A DNA stretch of 64,000 bases from Amphibalanus amphitrite (taxonomy: Eukaryota > Arthropoda > Thecostraca > Balanomorpha > Balanidae), in NCBI RefSeq assembly GCF_019059575.1, contig NW_024881502.1:2608501-2672500 (forward strand). The letters run 5' to 3'. The notes below the pieces were generated by a model that saw nothing but the letters and a program-made list of their open reading frames with translations, searched no databases and was not told the origin of the DNA. Numbering within the stretch: position 1 is the first letter of the stretch; each line of letters begins with the position of its first letter. The position numbers and the translations under genes were made by a program. Positions 35,258 through 46,980 of this stretch are shown here, one piece after another.

Positions 35258-35952
35258 TGAATGATATATAAATCCTTAAGGATCAAACCCTAGCAAACAC
35301 ATTTGTACGGTCTCTGGTGCTATATTTTTTACTTGAAACAAGCACATTTAGCCATTTTTCATTGCCAGGAATGGAGCAGCTGCCAACCACAGGCGACCGG
35401 GTATACATATATGGAGCTCTAGGCATTCGCAGGTTGCAGCTGAGGCTCCGAGAAATATAAGCCGAGGACTTCCGAAAAACATATTTACAGGAAGATAAGT
35501 CTACACTTTTTCGAGTCAGCCACGCTTCAGATATTAGCACGTCACACGTACTCGGCCGCCGCTCCTCCGCCATCCACATTCTACGCATCTTGAGCGGTTG
35601 AGTCGCCCGTCGCCTGTCGAGTCTTGCATCCTGCATTCCTGTAACAAGGCGGATATTCCTATGTAATAACAGTAATATACTGATCAACAATACCTACTCT
35701 AAGGCTTAGACTGCAGTCCCAGCCAAAGAATATTGGTGAGCCTTTGAGTAAATTCAGTTCAGTTATTTCCAGCTTAGATGCCTGTGTATGTTCATTTAGC
35801 AATGCATTGCATCACATATGCACCTACGTCCTACTACCCTGAATCCATTCTTTTATGTTTACCTGGGCCTCGTTCCAAGGCATGACGCTAAAAGACGCTA
35901 CCGGTAGTACTTTCATTTGCCGCAGCCAAATGAATGACGGCGACGATCGCCA
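35258..35952. other. Anonymous intronic DNA
   Basis: A minus-strand open frame of 135 codons (35690-35283) shows no domain or motif I recognise, and its composition does not look coding. GGGCCTCGTTCCAAGGC at 35867 resembles the GCCTCGTTTCAT element ends but has no partner nearby. Confidence 0.4.
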
Positions 35953-35956
35953 TTAA

Positions 35957-36491
35957 AGGAAATAGTTCACTTTTTAACATGGGTTTTGAACTCGAATAGC
36001 AGTTCCGTAGCTTGGGCTGAGACGAGCATAAATCAGGAGCTTTTACAGCCCAACGATCACCCTAGGCAAAGATATTCTATTTCTCGTCCCGAAAAAGGTG
36101 TATTGCGTTGAGGATGTGTGCCTTGCATATATTCGCATCCAGTATGAAAAGAGCATGGGTCCCGAAAATTCTTCAGAAACTAGTGAAATTATCTACGAGA
36201 ACTCAAGAGAAATTCTCGTACTGATCAATAAGGACATTCAGCAGCAGCAGATCGCCCAAATGCCGGTGGCCGCGATAATTTCTCTAGTTTCTGAAGAATT
36301 TTCGGAACCCATGCTCTTTTCATACTGGATCGCCTGTGCCTTACAGAAACGGAAAAGTTCTTCTTATATCAAAATATAGAAAATAATCTTTTGTTATAAA
36401 TAGGTTTTATTTTCTTTGCTGATCATTTTGAACATAAAAAATCATAAATCCATTGCAAAAAAAATAATTTCGTGAAAGTGAACTATTTCCT
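35957..36491. mobile_element. T2/Kolobok-like MITE with internal hairpin
   Basis: TTAA at 35953-35956 and 36492-36495; ends AGGAAATAGTTCACTTT and AAAGTGAACTATTTCCT. TTAAAGGAA fits the T2 MITE terminus (TTAAAGGRR). The middle forms a strong hairpin: 36135-36192 pairs with 36272-36338 (arms GAAAAGAGCATGGGT...). The 93-codon frame over the hairpin is a by-product of it. Confidence 0.82.
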
Positions 36492-36788
36492 TTAATTGAA
36501 GTGAACGTTTCAGCGCCGGTTTTTGTATCTATCAATGCAATAACTAGGATCAATTATCTCTTTGATACACAGCATGGCAGAAACTTACATGGCCCGAAGA
36601 GGAGACGGCAGACGGCACAACACACTCAACAGACTCGTCCGCATCCCGCGAGCGGCAGCGGCACAATGCGACAGGGGGACGCGCGGTGTCCCCTCATGCC
36701 GGAGGCGAGGATCAGACCGCCCTCTGCCGCCCGTACAGTGTTTAAAACGGTCAGCGGTCGCTAAATTCCAGTCGGTACGGTCTCTTAA

Positions 36789-39572
36789 CCCTCGCCCGCA
36801 CATGCCATTTTCCCATCCTAGAACGCACATGGGGGGGGGGGGGGGTTGCCACCCCCCGCGCCATTTCGTTCCTGTTGGAAATAGAGCTTAGCGGTAAAGA
36901 CCAAAAAGATTCTTTGGGAAGAGACGAATCCAATGATACCCAGTTTTACCTTCTCAGGTCAGTCATTGACCTTCCAGGTCAGGTCAAACTAAAAAATGTT
37001 GCTGTTTTGGGTCACCGTTGGATATCAAGTGCGCTGCTTATCATATACCGATGACGATGCCGTTTTCTGATGCCAAGCCAGCTAGAACCTCTTTGTCACA
37101 CTATCCGACCAGGTTTATGCTGCTGAGGTCATTTCAGGTCAAGTTAGGTCAAGGTCAATTATATGTGTTTGTATGTCTGTGTGTGTCTGTGTGTATACTG
37201 ATGTGTGCACCGATTGTTTATGTGTCCATATTACATGAAATCATGATCTGAGAAGGTTTTACCAAAAATGCAGTCAAAAAACTTCACAAAAAGTAAATTT
37301 CGCTTGCCAAAAACGCAGTTATCTTAGATGACCTAGGTTGACTTTGACCCTGACCTTGACATCTGTACATCGTCGAACAACATGTTCCATGATAGGTGGG
37401 AGGTGAGACTGGCAAAAAAGGCCGAAATCAAAGTGTCAAAAGCTCACAAGGCCCATAGCCAACGTAAGATGTTGAGAATTGGCCTTTTGGGTCATGACAT
37501 GACCTGAAAAACAAGGTCATATCTGGGGCATTCCACGATAGATCGACCAAAAATAAATAAAATTTACACCCTCATATTTTATTTTTTGCTTAGAATTGGT
37601 CTAATGGGTTGTGATGGGCGGGGAACCCAGCTGTGGCAAGGATTTTTTTTTCTTCAAACAACGGTTTCCGAGATATAGCCTCGGGCAGTTCCTGGAGGTC
37701 ACACTGCAACCCTATGTTTGGCGGCTTATAACTCAGAAACTATTGGTTTTCTATGGTAAAAACTTTATATGGTTCAACTCGCAATCAACCAAGAAACGTT
37801 TTGGCTATCTCGGATTTTCGATTTTTGAAAATTTTGATCACGTGACATCTTGACCTTTTTTTCGAAGAGTGACCTTGATATTATCCCAACTAAAAGTCGC
37901 AAGTTTGTCTGATGACGATTAAAGCCTTATCAATTGTCATTCATATGTGATAATAAAAAAGTGGCTTTCGGCCTGCGTTGACCTCAGGTCAGGTCATTTT
38001 TATGACCTTCCCATTATTACGAGCGGGAGCGACAGCGAGATCTCGAGAACAAAGCAAGATAGCGACAAGTGGTAAACGGCACAAAGTACACATGGATAAG
38101 GTCTACAATTTTTACTCAGGTCATTTTCAGGTCAGGTCAAAGATGACGTCACAGGGGTAAAAAGAAAGTCTAAATGGCGGCACTACATATATATAAGTTT
38201 TTCTCGAATAACTTTTAAAGTATCCCAGCTATGAACAAACTAATAGCACCATCGTGATCCTCTCGTCGATCCGCATCGAAACATGTGTATGTTGACCTCG
38301 AAAGGTCAAGGTCAAAAGTTGACCTTAGGTTACGTGACCTTAAGGTCATCATATATATCATTCGATGGGCCTTGACGAGCTGAACACAATGAGCCTATCC
38401 GCGCGGCTGTATCTCAAACCTGTAAGGAGTTATTAGCAAAAAACATTTGGTGACCTTTAATGACGTCACATGACCCAAGAGCAACGTCACAGTTGACCAA
38501 GAGCAAAAAAGGTCTCAAGGTAGTCAAAGTTAGTCGTATATGAAGTCACTCATGGTATATTAGGCAATTCCGACGCGTTTTAGTGTAAAAACAAGGGAGC
38601 TGATTTTTCCCCAATTGACGTATAATGGGGTGGTCAAGAAATTGACCTGATCTTAGGTCATCGGTATTGAAATTCAAAACGAACTGGCGCTAGGCGAAAG
38701 CAAACACAATGGTGCCTGTTCCACGTCTCTCTCTTTATTAGATCAAAAGGTACAGCCAAAACTATTTTGACTTCCTTTTTACCCCTGTGACGTCATCTTT
38801 GACCTGACCTGAAAATGACCTCCGTAAAAATTGTAGACCTTATCCGTGTGAATCCTGTACCGTTTACCGCTTGTCGCTATCTTGCTTTATTCTCGAGATC
38901 TCGCGTCGCTCCCGCTCGTAATAATGGACAGGTCATAAAAATGACCTGACTTGAGGTCAACGCAGGCCGAAAGCCACTTTTTTATTTGAGCATGTGAATG
39001 ACAATTGATAAGGCTTTAATCGTCATCAGACATAACTGCGACTTTCAGTTGGGAAAATATCAAGGTCACTCTTCGAAAAAAAGGTCAAGATGTCACGTGA
39101 TCAAAATTTTCAAAAATCGAAAATCCGAGATAGCCAAAACGTTTGTTGGTTGATTGCGAGTTGAACCATATAAAATTTTACCATAGAAAACCAATAGTTT
39201 CTGAGTTATAAGCCGCCAAGCATAGGGTTGCAGCGTGACCTCCACGAATTGCCTGAGGCTATATCTCGGAAACCGTTGTTCGAAGGAAAAAATCCTTGGC
39301 ACAGCTGGCTTCCCCGCCCATCACAACCCATTAAACCAATTTTAAGCAAAAGATAAAATATGAGGGTGTACGGCTTTGGTCGATCTATCGTGGAATGCCC
39401 CATCTCCGAAGCCGAAAACCACAGAAACTTGAAATTTTCAGTGGACATCAAGAAGGGATAGAGGAGCAGCTATACGAAAAATCAGCCATCTAGCTCTAAA
39501 AATGTTGAGTGCAGAGCAGAAAGACTACCTGGGGGGGGGGGGGGTGGCAACCCCCCCATGTGCGGGCGAGGG
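36789..39572. mobile_element. Compound poly(G)-hairpin TTAA element, 2.8 kb
   Basis: TTAA at 36785-36788 and 39573-39576. Ends are CCCTCGCCCGCACATG and CATGTGCGGGCGAGGG; cores are GTTGCCAC (left) and GGTGGCAAC (right). The inside is itself a large palindrome: 37530-38180 pairs with 38765-39430 around a loop of about 585 bp. Each arm has TGACGTCA (near 38140 and 38790). It is the longest member seen. Confidence 0.84.
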
Positions 39573-39740
39573 TTAAAGAGCCCAGCGCAAACACTGTGGC
39601 ACCGGTGACACTAAGGCCATACGATACATGCATACTGTGGCACTTGGTTGAGATACCAATAGGTACTTTTTATCAGAACTATTCGTCTATCCGATTTGGA
39701 GTCTGGGTGAACCCAGCGTGGACAAACTGGACATTTAGGT

Positions 39741-39870
39741 GACCATCCCAGCTGAATATTAATTCTGAGTTAAGATAGCCAAATTGTTATCCCTGGCTCA
39801 TAATCACCGGTTTTGGCACTCGCAATATCGAGAAATGCCATAAATCGAAAATATTTAATTTCAAAGTTGC
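39741..39870 (-). mobile_element. Diverged T2-like MITE fragment
   Basis: The minus strand matches the last 110-130 bp of 11773-12242 (GAGTGCCGAAACCGGTAATT and CTATCTCAACTC, with changes). It is an older partial copy. A GGTTCCCGCGCCTATG terminus, similar to the hAT-like end at 12832, follows at 39918. Confidence 0.6.
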
Positions 39871-40269
39871 AGCACATGAGTGGGGGCAAGCTGCTCCCAC
39901 TGCCCCCCTCGCCTCCCGGTTCCCGCGCCTATGATGATAACGAACGCTGCTTTGGTCCGTCACAAAGTTTTTACATGCCGTAGATGTCATATGGCTAAGA
40001 AATTAACGGATACGGAGCACGGAATAATACTAGGGATGATTCAATCACTCCATAATGATTGACGCACTGGCTGCATCGGCTATCCTGAAGGATTAAGCGA
40101 CACTAGCAAGTAGCAATTTCCTTACGGAATACTGAGCGATCCTTAAGGATACCAAACATCTCCCTAAAATCCTTACGGATCGGCGAATGCGTCCTTATGG
40201 ATTCAAGAGGGTCCGTAGAGTTCTTAAGGATTTCATATCTGATCCATATGGGTCCTTATGGATCCTTAA

Positions 40270-41464
40270 CCCGCGCCCTGGTGGGGGGGGGGGCTATTTT
40301 TTGCCCCCCCTCCAGACTTTTCGATATATCTCCAGAACCGCTGCGGCGATCGTCACCAAACTTTCAGTACCCTCCCGGACATCAGTTTTACACATTGTGA
40401 CAAAGAAAAAAAATCCAAAGGCTATGATAGCTTGGCCGGAAATGACGTCAGAGTGACGTCATGTTCTGCCGTTTTCGACCCAAAAAAGGGTTTCGCGGGA
40501 AGAGCTGTCAGGCCTATAGCTTTGCAAATGCAGAAAAAAGGTTAGGACATAAAAGCTGTAGAATTGACAGGGCTACAAAACTGCTATCTCGGATTTTTCA
40601 AATTTTTGGATTTTGACCCCCAAAAATAAAAAATATATTTTTTGAATATAATAGCCGAAAAATCCAAAAAGTTTTTTGAATTTCGCAAAAACCGGAACAT
40701 ATGTGATAGTCCTTACCGCCTTCTATCCACATGCCAAATTTGAGATTGATACCTCTTTTTTGGCCAAGTTATAGCGAAAAAACTGTTCAAAATTGATGAC
40801 GTCAAATTTTCAAACTCAATTTTTACCAATTCTAGACCCCGTAGCGCAAAACAAAGACCACCATTAGACTCCCCGTGACGAGCTGCATCGAATCAATACC
40901 CATTTTATGCAAAACTATCAATTTTAAAATTTGACCTTTTTTGACCTGACCTTGACCTGACCTTCACCAGAAAGTGACCTAAGCCGTACCTGATAGTCTT
41001 ATAACCAGCACCATTGAGTTGGAAATGAAAAATTGGCCATAAAACATGCATCGCACAACCTTACTACCTATAGTTAGGTTCATGTGACCTGACCTGTGAC
41101 CCATGGTGACCTGACCTGTGACCTGACCTGGTAATGTCAGTGACCTCTTATAGCAACATATGTACTAGGCAACTGACGCCCTATCGCTGATTCTCGACAA
41201 AATGCGTTTTCTTCGGTGTTATAGCGAATTTCCCTAGATGACCCGTGAACGATGAAACATTTCATCTTTGACCTGACCTGTGACGTCATCGGTGACCCCG
41301 AGGTCAATGAAATTTGGTTTCCTTCGACAAATTTGACAGGCCTTTCGAACGCCGTTTGAATTTTGCGGATACGTCCAGTAGTTTCGGAGATACGAGGGGG
41401 GGGGGGGCAAAAAATAGCCCCCCCCACCAGGTCGCGTTATAAACAGATCCTACCAGGGCGCGGG
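40270..41464. mobile_element. Poly(G)-hairpin TTAA element, CTATTTTTTG core
   Basis: TTAA at 40266-40269 and 41465-41468, inside CCTTAAGG units. Ends are CCCGCGCCCTGGTGGGG and CCTACCAGGGCGCGGG, with a second CACCAGGTCGCG copy at the right. The core is CTATTTTTTG at the left and its exact complement CAAAAAATAG at the right. Four TGACGTCA or near copies occur (40443, 40455, 40796, 41282). The partial copy at 62947-64000 is the same family. Confidence 0.88.
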
Positions 41465-41545
41465 TTAAGGATTGTGGGGATTCTGGCGAAATCCTTAAGG
41501 ACTTTTTCACTAGGGGTCCCAACCTTATCTGTAAGAATCTTGGGG

Positions 41546-43694
41546 CGACTAACGGAGCGAGCGAGAGGGTGAGCCTTGCACGTGTGAAATTTCGAGGGGG
41601 TACCTCGAACTGACTTGTGCACGGCACCCTACTAACTGGTCTCTAGCGATGTGTCAAATTTGAGCACAATCGGCCCAGCCGTTCTCGAGATCTAGAAGCG
41701 GCACCCTGCACGTGCGCACGTGCAAAATGGGTCCTAACTGAGTTGTGCACGGCAGCCTACTAACTGGTCCCTAACCGTGTACCAAATTTGAGCGCAATCG
41801 ACCCAGCCGTGCTCCGAGATCTGGAAACGACCCCTGCACGTGCACACGTGCAGCAGCACCCCAATTCTGGCAGGTGGACATGCATTGCCTAGTGGGTGCC
41901 TACCTACATGCCAATTTTCAGCGCAATCGGCCCAGTAGTTACCGAGATATTGCAACAATTACAAAACTGACACCCCTTCGTTTTGCACGTGGCACGTGCA
42001 TAAGGGGTCACCCACATGCATCGGCAATAGTCCAATACTTGGTAGAAGGAATGAAGCTACCCTACAAAAAATACCGCATGTAAATCGGTCGAGTGGTTGC
42101 TGAGAAATGAGCCTCGCAAAACCGTCCGCACGGCCGGCTGGCCGCTCATACTCAGAAATTGCCGTTAACCCGCGACCGCCTGGGGGGGGGGGGGGGGGGG
42201 GGCGGCTCGGATCCGACCCTCCTTCCCTTTTCTTGAATAACTCATGAACTGCTTACGCTATCAACTTGAAACTTGGCATACTTTCTTCCCCATCAATTTG
42301 ACGTCTCCTGTGTAATTTTTAAGAAAATTTTTCCATTTTTTTGATATATCGATTTTAGTGATGTTACTACATGGCGTTTTCAGTCAAAAAGTGGTAAATG
42401 TTTAAAAAATCGCCAAAAAATCAAGGTTTAAAGAAAATTGCATATTAAAGACATGAATAGACGCACCTCAGCGAGTTTTTAAAAATGGCTATCTCGGATT
42501 TTCCATAAAATGCGTTTTTCACCCCTAAAAATTCAAAAAATTATATTTTTTGGAAAACAGCTAATAAAATCCAAAATCTTGAGAATTTCCAAAAAATCGG
42601 AATATATGTTATAGAGATCTGTTAGAACATTAGATGTCCCTAATTTCAGCTTTCTATCTTGATTTTTGACCCCCAAAATGGTAAAAAATAGCTCCAACAT
42701 GCATGGGGCATGGTGACGTCATAAACATTTTCGTGAATTAGAGGCACTTCTGAACATCGCATGTGAAAACAAATGGCACCACTAGATTCCTGGGACAAAG
42801 TTCGTCTAGAAAACTGCATTTTTATGTCAAAAATAAAACGCTGAAAAATTGACTTTTTTTCTTAGCCCTCGTTTAGTTATGTATGGTATAAACGAATTTG
42901 TATGCTTTCAATGCACACTTATCACCAGCACAGTGACTTGGGGTCACATATCGACACCTTTTTTTAAACCCCACATTTGTTCTCCGTTGAATTTCAGACA
43001 AGTTGGTTAGAGACCTTCAAAAAAAGGTACAATCACTCGATTTTTCTCAAGTTTGTCTGTCTTGGCAGATAAAGCAATACCAGAACAGGTCTACGAACAC
43101 ACATATTTGATCAGGATCGGACGATTGGACACTTTTAAAAGGAGATCTTTCGTGCCTCCCGGAAATTCACGGTAGAGCAGATGTGGGGTTTAAAAAAAGG
43201 TGTCGATGTAACCATTACCATCGGATTCGGCGTGAAAAATAAGCCATAAAACATGTGTCGCACGCCCATGTAGTAAAAAGTGAAAACTGTGACCTTTTGT
43301 GACCTGACCTGACCTTGACCCGTACTTAGTATGACCCCTATACGCACATGGTACCTTCACTAGGCCTTTGAGGTCATTTTTGGTGAGTTTCGAGCAGCAG
43401 CTATCGATTCCGCTGTCGGTAAGCCTAATCATGCAAAACCCCAGAATTGGACCTTTGACCTGACCTTGACCCGAAAGTTGACCTCAATCTTAAAATCTTA
43501 AGAGTGCTTTGGGAAGGTCTTGTAGAGACCTTTCGAACGCCGCCTCGCGGGGTTCGATACGACCATTGGTTCTCGATATAACAGTGGGGGGGGGGGGGGG
43601 TCGGATCGGACCCCACAAGCTGTCGTGGGTGCGGAAATAGCCCTGGCGGTGCCGGGTTAATCTAAGGAAAGACTACGCTCGCTTTGCTCGCTCT
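41546..43694 (+). mobile_element. ACGGAGCGAGCGAG element, copy 1 (split by a TTAA element)
   Basis: It begins GGCGACTAACGGAGCGAGCG and ends CGCTCGCTTTGCTCGCTC, so its ends are inverted. It aligns with 61966-62628 over its full length once 42169-43656 plus one TTAA are removed. It holds repeated GCACGTGCGCACGTGC motifs. No coding evidence. Confidence 0.75.
42169..43656. mobile_element. Poly(G)-hairpin TTAA element with a preserved empty site
   Basis: TTAA at 42165-42168 and 43657-43660. Ends are CCCGCGACCGCCTGGGG and CCTGGCGGTGCCGGG; cores are CGGATCCG and CGGATCGG. The flanks GCCG-TTAA and TTAA-TCTAAGG join to CCGTTAATCTAAGG, which is exactly what the related copy at 62583-62596 reads with a single TTAA. 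This proves the TTAA duplication. The poly(G) run at the left end is about 19 bases. Confidence 0.95.
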
Positions 43695-43699
43695 GTAAT

Positions 43700-44400
43700 A
43701 ATTCTACCTTTTTACTATTTTAACAGAATCCGTCTGTTTGTCTGTCCGTACATCGTGTAGTGGGTTCAATCTGTCACGCCTACAGGGCAGACGATATGCG
43801 GTAGGAGGCTGAAATTTGCACACCTTAAAGGTGACGTCACGGGTCAGCGCCTTTTCTAGGTTTCCACTCGCTGGGGTGCACGGTTTGGCACGTAGCGCGC
43901 GCTGGGAGAACGCCAATGAAATTTTGCTCGGTTCGTAGATCTTCATTGATAGCCAGGGTCGACGAACTTTGTGGACTAAATGCATGCCGATCGGCGGCGG
44001 GTGCCTCGCATTGGCGGATAGGCAGGTTATTGATTTTGATAAATAGTGGCGAAAAAATGTGTAGTTTTTCTTTCGATTTGAACCGTTTGTGACATGAGTA
44101 TACAAATGCACCGCGTTTGCCGCAAAGCGTCACATTAGTCACAGGGCGCCATTTTTGCCGCAAATCGCACAACTTTGTCAAATATGGTCCGATACGGGTG
44201 CAATTTGGTGCAAAGATGCATGCTCAATCGCCGGGTGAAAATGCGCCGCGTTTGTCGCAATGCGCCACATTTGCCACAAAACGCTATTTCCGACAAAATA
44301 GATTAAGGGTAATGGAATTGCACGAATAGGAGCAGGACTAGGAACACTTTTAAAGTATGATTTTGAGCACTTATTGGATCCAATTAGTCTGTGACCTGTC
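43700..44400. repeat. Dispersed repeat shared with 60960-61560
   Basis: 43760-44060 matches the reverse complement of about 61260-61550 (for example GGCGGCGGGTGCCTC), and 44110-44320 matches the reverse complement of about 60960-61190 (CGCCACATTTGCCACAA-like). These are pieces of one larger repeat in opposite orientations. No gene seen. Confidence 0.6.
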
Positions 44401-44416
44401 ATGACCCAGCGGTATT

Positions 44417-44580
44417 GGTAGGGGTGGGGGTAGGGGTAGAGGTAGGGGTAGGGTAGTGGTAGGGGTAGAGGTAGGGCTAGCTTAGTGGTAGTAGTAGTGG
44501 TAGGGGTAGTAGTAGGGGTAGTAGTAGGGGTAGTAGGAGGGGTAGTGGTAGTGGTAGGGGTAGTGGTGGAGGCAAAAGTA
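44417..44580 (-). repeat. GGTAGGGGTAGTGGTAG low-complexity array
   Basis: Degenerate 6- and 12-bp units (GGTAGGGGTAGTGGTAG). It is the reverse-complement equivalent of the CCCTAC arrays at 60166 and 61806, and is followed by the reverse complement of their GGTCA-rich leader. Confidence 0.8.
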
Positions 44581-44722
44581 GAAGTGTGACCCGGGCTGAT
44601 CCCGTCTGACAGGTGACCTACGTGACCTGGCCTGACCCAATGTGACCGGGGCTGACCCCCTTGACCCGTCTTGACCCCGTATCAGCCAAATCTCATCCAA
44701 CAAAGGCCTCAGAACAGTTTAA

Positions 44723-45751
44723 CCCTCGCCGGCCGAGGAGGGGGGGGGGTGCCGCCCCCCATAGGGTTTTTTTCGCGATAGCTCCGAACACGCTGGCGAT
44801 AGAGAGCTGAAACTTGGCATACCTGACCTTTGATCCAAGCCGCATCTTTTGACACCAACCGCATTTTTGGGTCAGGTCAGGTCACTGACCTATGACGTCA
44901 TAAGTGAACCTCTGCACGGTCTTCAGATGTCGCAACTTCGCAACGCCCTCACTGCCAGAGGAGATGTCACAGGGAAATGAAACTTGCAGGATCTAGTATC
45001 CATTATGAGTCTCACAACTTGTATATCTCGGATTTTTCCTTAAGGTCATATGAGGTCAGTTCATTTTCGTGACCTCACCATTATAAGTCAATGGGGAAAA
45101 ATTCAAACTGCTATTCTGGCGCCGGAAACGATCTCCAACTATCTCAAGCACACAGAATCGTGATTTGATGCACTCCTTGCAAGGTTAGATGCGTCACTTT
45201 TGCAATGTTGACCTTCCGTGACGTGATTTATGACGTCATCAAGGTCATATTAGTTTTTCGTCAATAACTCCCGATCAAATTGAGCTAGCGAGTCGGGAAA
45301 GCCACCAATGGACTCAGGAAGACCTGCCGAATCGAATGATATGCGACATGACCTCTTTCGACCAACTTCGTGACCTGGGGGTGCTGACCTGACCTTGACC
45401 TGAGGTCAACACCCTAAGTTGACCTGACCCGAACAAAAAGTATATCATTCGACGCGCCTGAGCAAGGCGAACACGATGCTGCCAAAATCGCGGCTCTGGG
45501 CCGTTTTTTGCGAAGTTATTCACCAAAAACTGAACCGTACCCTGGGGCACTTGACCTGACCTCAGAGGTCACCGGTTGACCTAGGACATTAAAATCGGGT
45601 ACCAATCTCTGCGTCTCGTAACGGCGCACACGCTCGTTTTTTCAGCGACGCGCTAGCTCCACCAGGGGCGAAACGGCGAGGGGGGGGGGTCGTACCCGCC
45701 CCCCCCCCCTCGGCCGGCGCGTATGTAGAAAACCAATAGGTCCGGCGAGGG
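44723..45751. mobile_element. Poly(G)-hairpin TTAA element, CCCTCGCCGG ends
   Basis: TTAA at 44719-44722 and 45752-45755. Ends are CCCTCGCCGGCCGAGG and GGTCCGGCGAGGG. Its cores are the least symmetric (GTGCCGC left, GTCGTACCCGC right). The interior is homologous to the element that occupies 20930-23083. TGACGTCA occurs near 44893 and 45232. Confidence 0.83.
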
Positions 45752-45789
45752 TTAATTCTCTTTACATTTCCGCCCATATCAATGCTTCT

Positions 45790-46730
45790 AGACGACACAT
45801 CGATTTGAATCGAACACCATTCGAAAGCAAATTGACTGGTGCCGCATTTTATGACCACGCAGCAAAGCAAGTGGCGCAGCCGCTTGTCTATATTATTATT
45901 TGTGGTGACGTAGTTTCTGTCTGTTACCGAGGTCGCCACATGGTGCTACGTAGCGCGGTTACAGATCACACCGTTGCACCTACCGCGCTGAAATTTGCGC
46001 AACTTATAGAACGAGGATGGACAACGTGTCTTTGAGCGGTCTCGACTCGATCGGATCGATAGCGAGCGCGTGGCGCGTGCCCAAAAAGTGCAAATTCGCG
46101 TCATAGACTTCACATGTATAAATCGGCTTGCAAAATCGGGCAAAAATGGCTAAATTTACCCGACACGGGTCCGGTTCCCGTTCAATATCTCGGTAACCGT
46201 GCGCCCGATCGTCACGGAGAAAATAGCATCGTGTGGAGAATCGAACGGGCTATCGAATGGTGTGCGATGCAGTGGATGGCACGTGCTACGTGCACATGTG
46301 AGGGCAATTTCATTTCAAAAGTGCCGTTTTAAATGGATTTTATTTTATTTTCACGTGACTGTCAGATTGAGAGCGTTAAAACAATGCCTAGTGGCAAGGG
46401 AAATGTACCGCCTCTCATATAAAAATTATGAAAAGCTAATTGATCAAAAACAAGGTGGAACAACTCGCTGGAGAAAATGGTATTTGTCCATAATGTGCCA
46501 CTAAATAGTTACACGGGATTTGCTGCTTAACCTGATACGTTTGGCAATTGAAAATGGTATCATTAGAAAGAGCATTCAATTCTCTCCAAGATCCAATCAT
46601 CACGTTTGCATGGCAAGCTACAGTATTCTAAAAAATAAAAAAAATGTTTCAAACCTCTGCAAACCATTTTTAGCGAAAATTATCTAGCCTTTCATTTGTC
46701 ATAAAACTACGCACCTAAATAATTAAATAC
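45790..46730 (+). repeat. 0.94-kb repeat, inverted copy of 59045-59985
   Basis: The segment matches the reverse complement of 59045-59985 with moderate divergence (for example CTCTCCAAGATCCAATCATC near 46583). It includes a stretch with CACGTGCTACGTGCACATG. No coding frame is conserved between the copies. Confidence 0.72.
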
Positions 46731-46980
46731 ATTTGACAGGTTCACTGAACCTGTCTGAACCAGTTATTACCACACCCTTCCGGCTGATGTATTTGAATAT
46801 GCCAGGCATACAGTAAAATGGAGTCCAGCCTTTTTTGCTGACCGTCAAACAGTGATGCACATCGCCGATGGGCTATTCTGAATGACGCTTGTTCAAACTG
46901 ATGCCGAAATGGTTTTGACGATTGGCCATCGAACAACGCAAAATGTGTAGTAACTGACGCATTGATGTGCTCTTTCTCAG

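Larger units (their letters stand above)
32773..41515. mobile_element. CCTTAAGG minisatellite element with CCCTAGTGAAAAA ends
   Basis: The left end CCCTAGTGAAAAAAATCC and the right end TCCTTAAGGACTTTTTCACTAGGG form an inverted pair. Between nested insertions the only native sequence is a degenerate array of TCCTTAAGGATTTTG-like units (32785-32951, 33963-34068, 35258-35285, 40085-40265, 41469-41508). Without insertions it would be well under 2 kb. Each CCTTAAGG unit offers a TTAA target. Confidence 0.6.
28084..46980 (+). other. First coding intron of the RALBP1-like gene, 18.9 kb
   Basis: The intron begins GTAAGTG and ends GCTCTTTCTCAG. It is almost entirely transposon: an internally deleted BEL element, a short hairpin, at least six poly(G)-hairpin TTAA elements, a T2-like MITE, a CCTTAAGG element and larger repeats. 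It is inferred from joining the two exons; no transcript was available. Confidence 0.65.

Noticed and set aside
35283..35690. 135-codon minus-strand frame as a gene
   Set aside because: No recognisable domain, no splice or start context, and atypical composition.
36501..36891. Overlapping + strand frames of 87 and 109 codons
   Set aside because: They run into the poly(G) hairpin of the next TTAA element and show no motif.
44417..44580. Telomere repeat
   Set aside because: GGTAGG/GGTAGT units are degenerate and do not match TTAGGG or TTAGG, and the array is internal.
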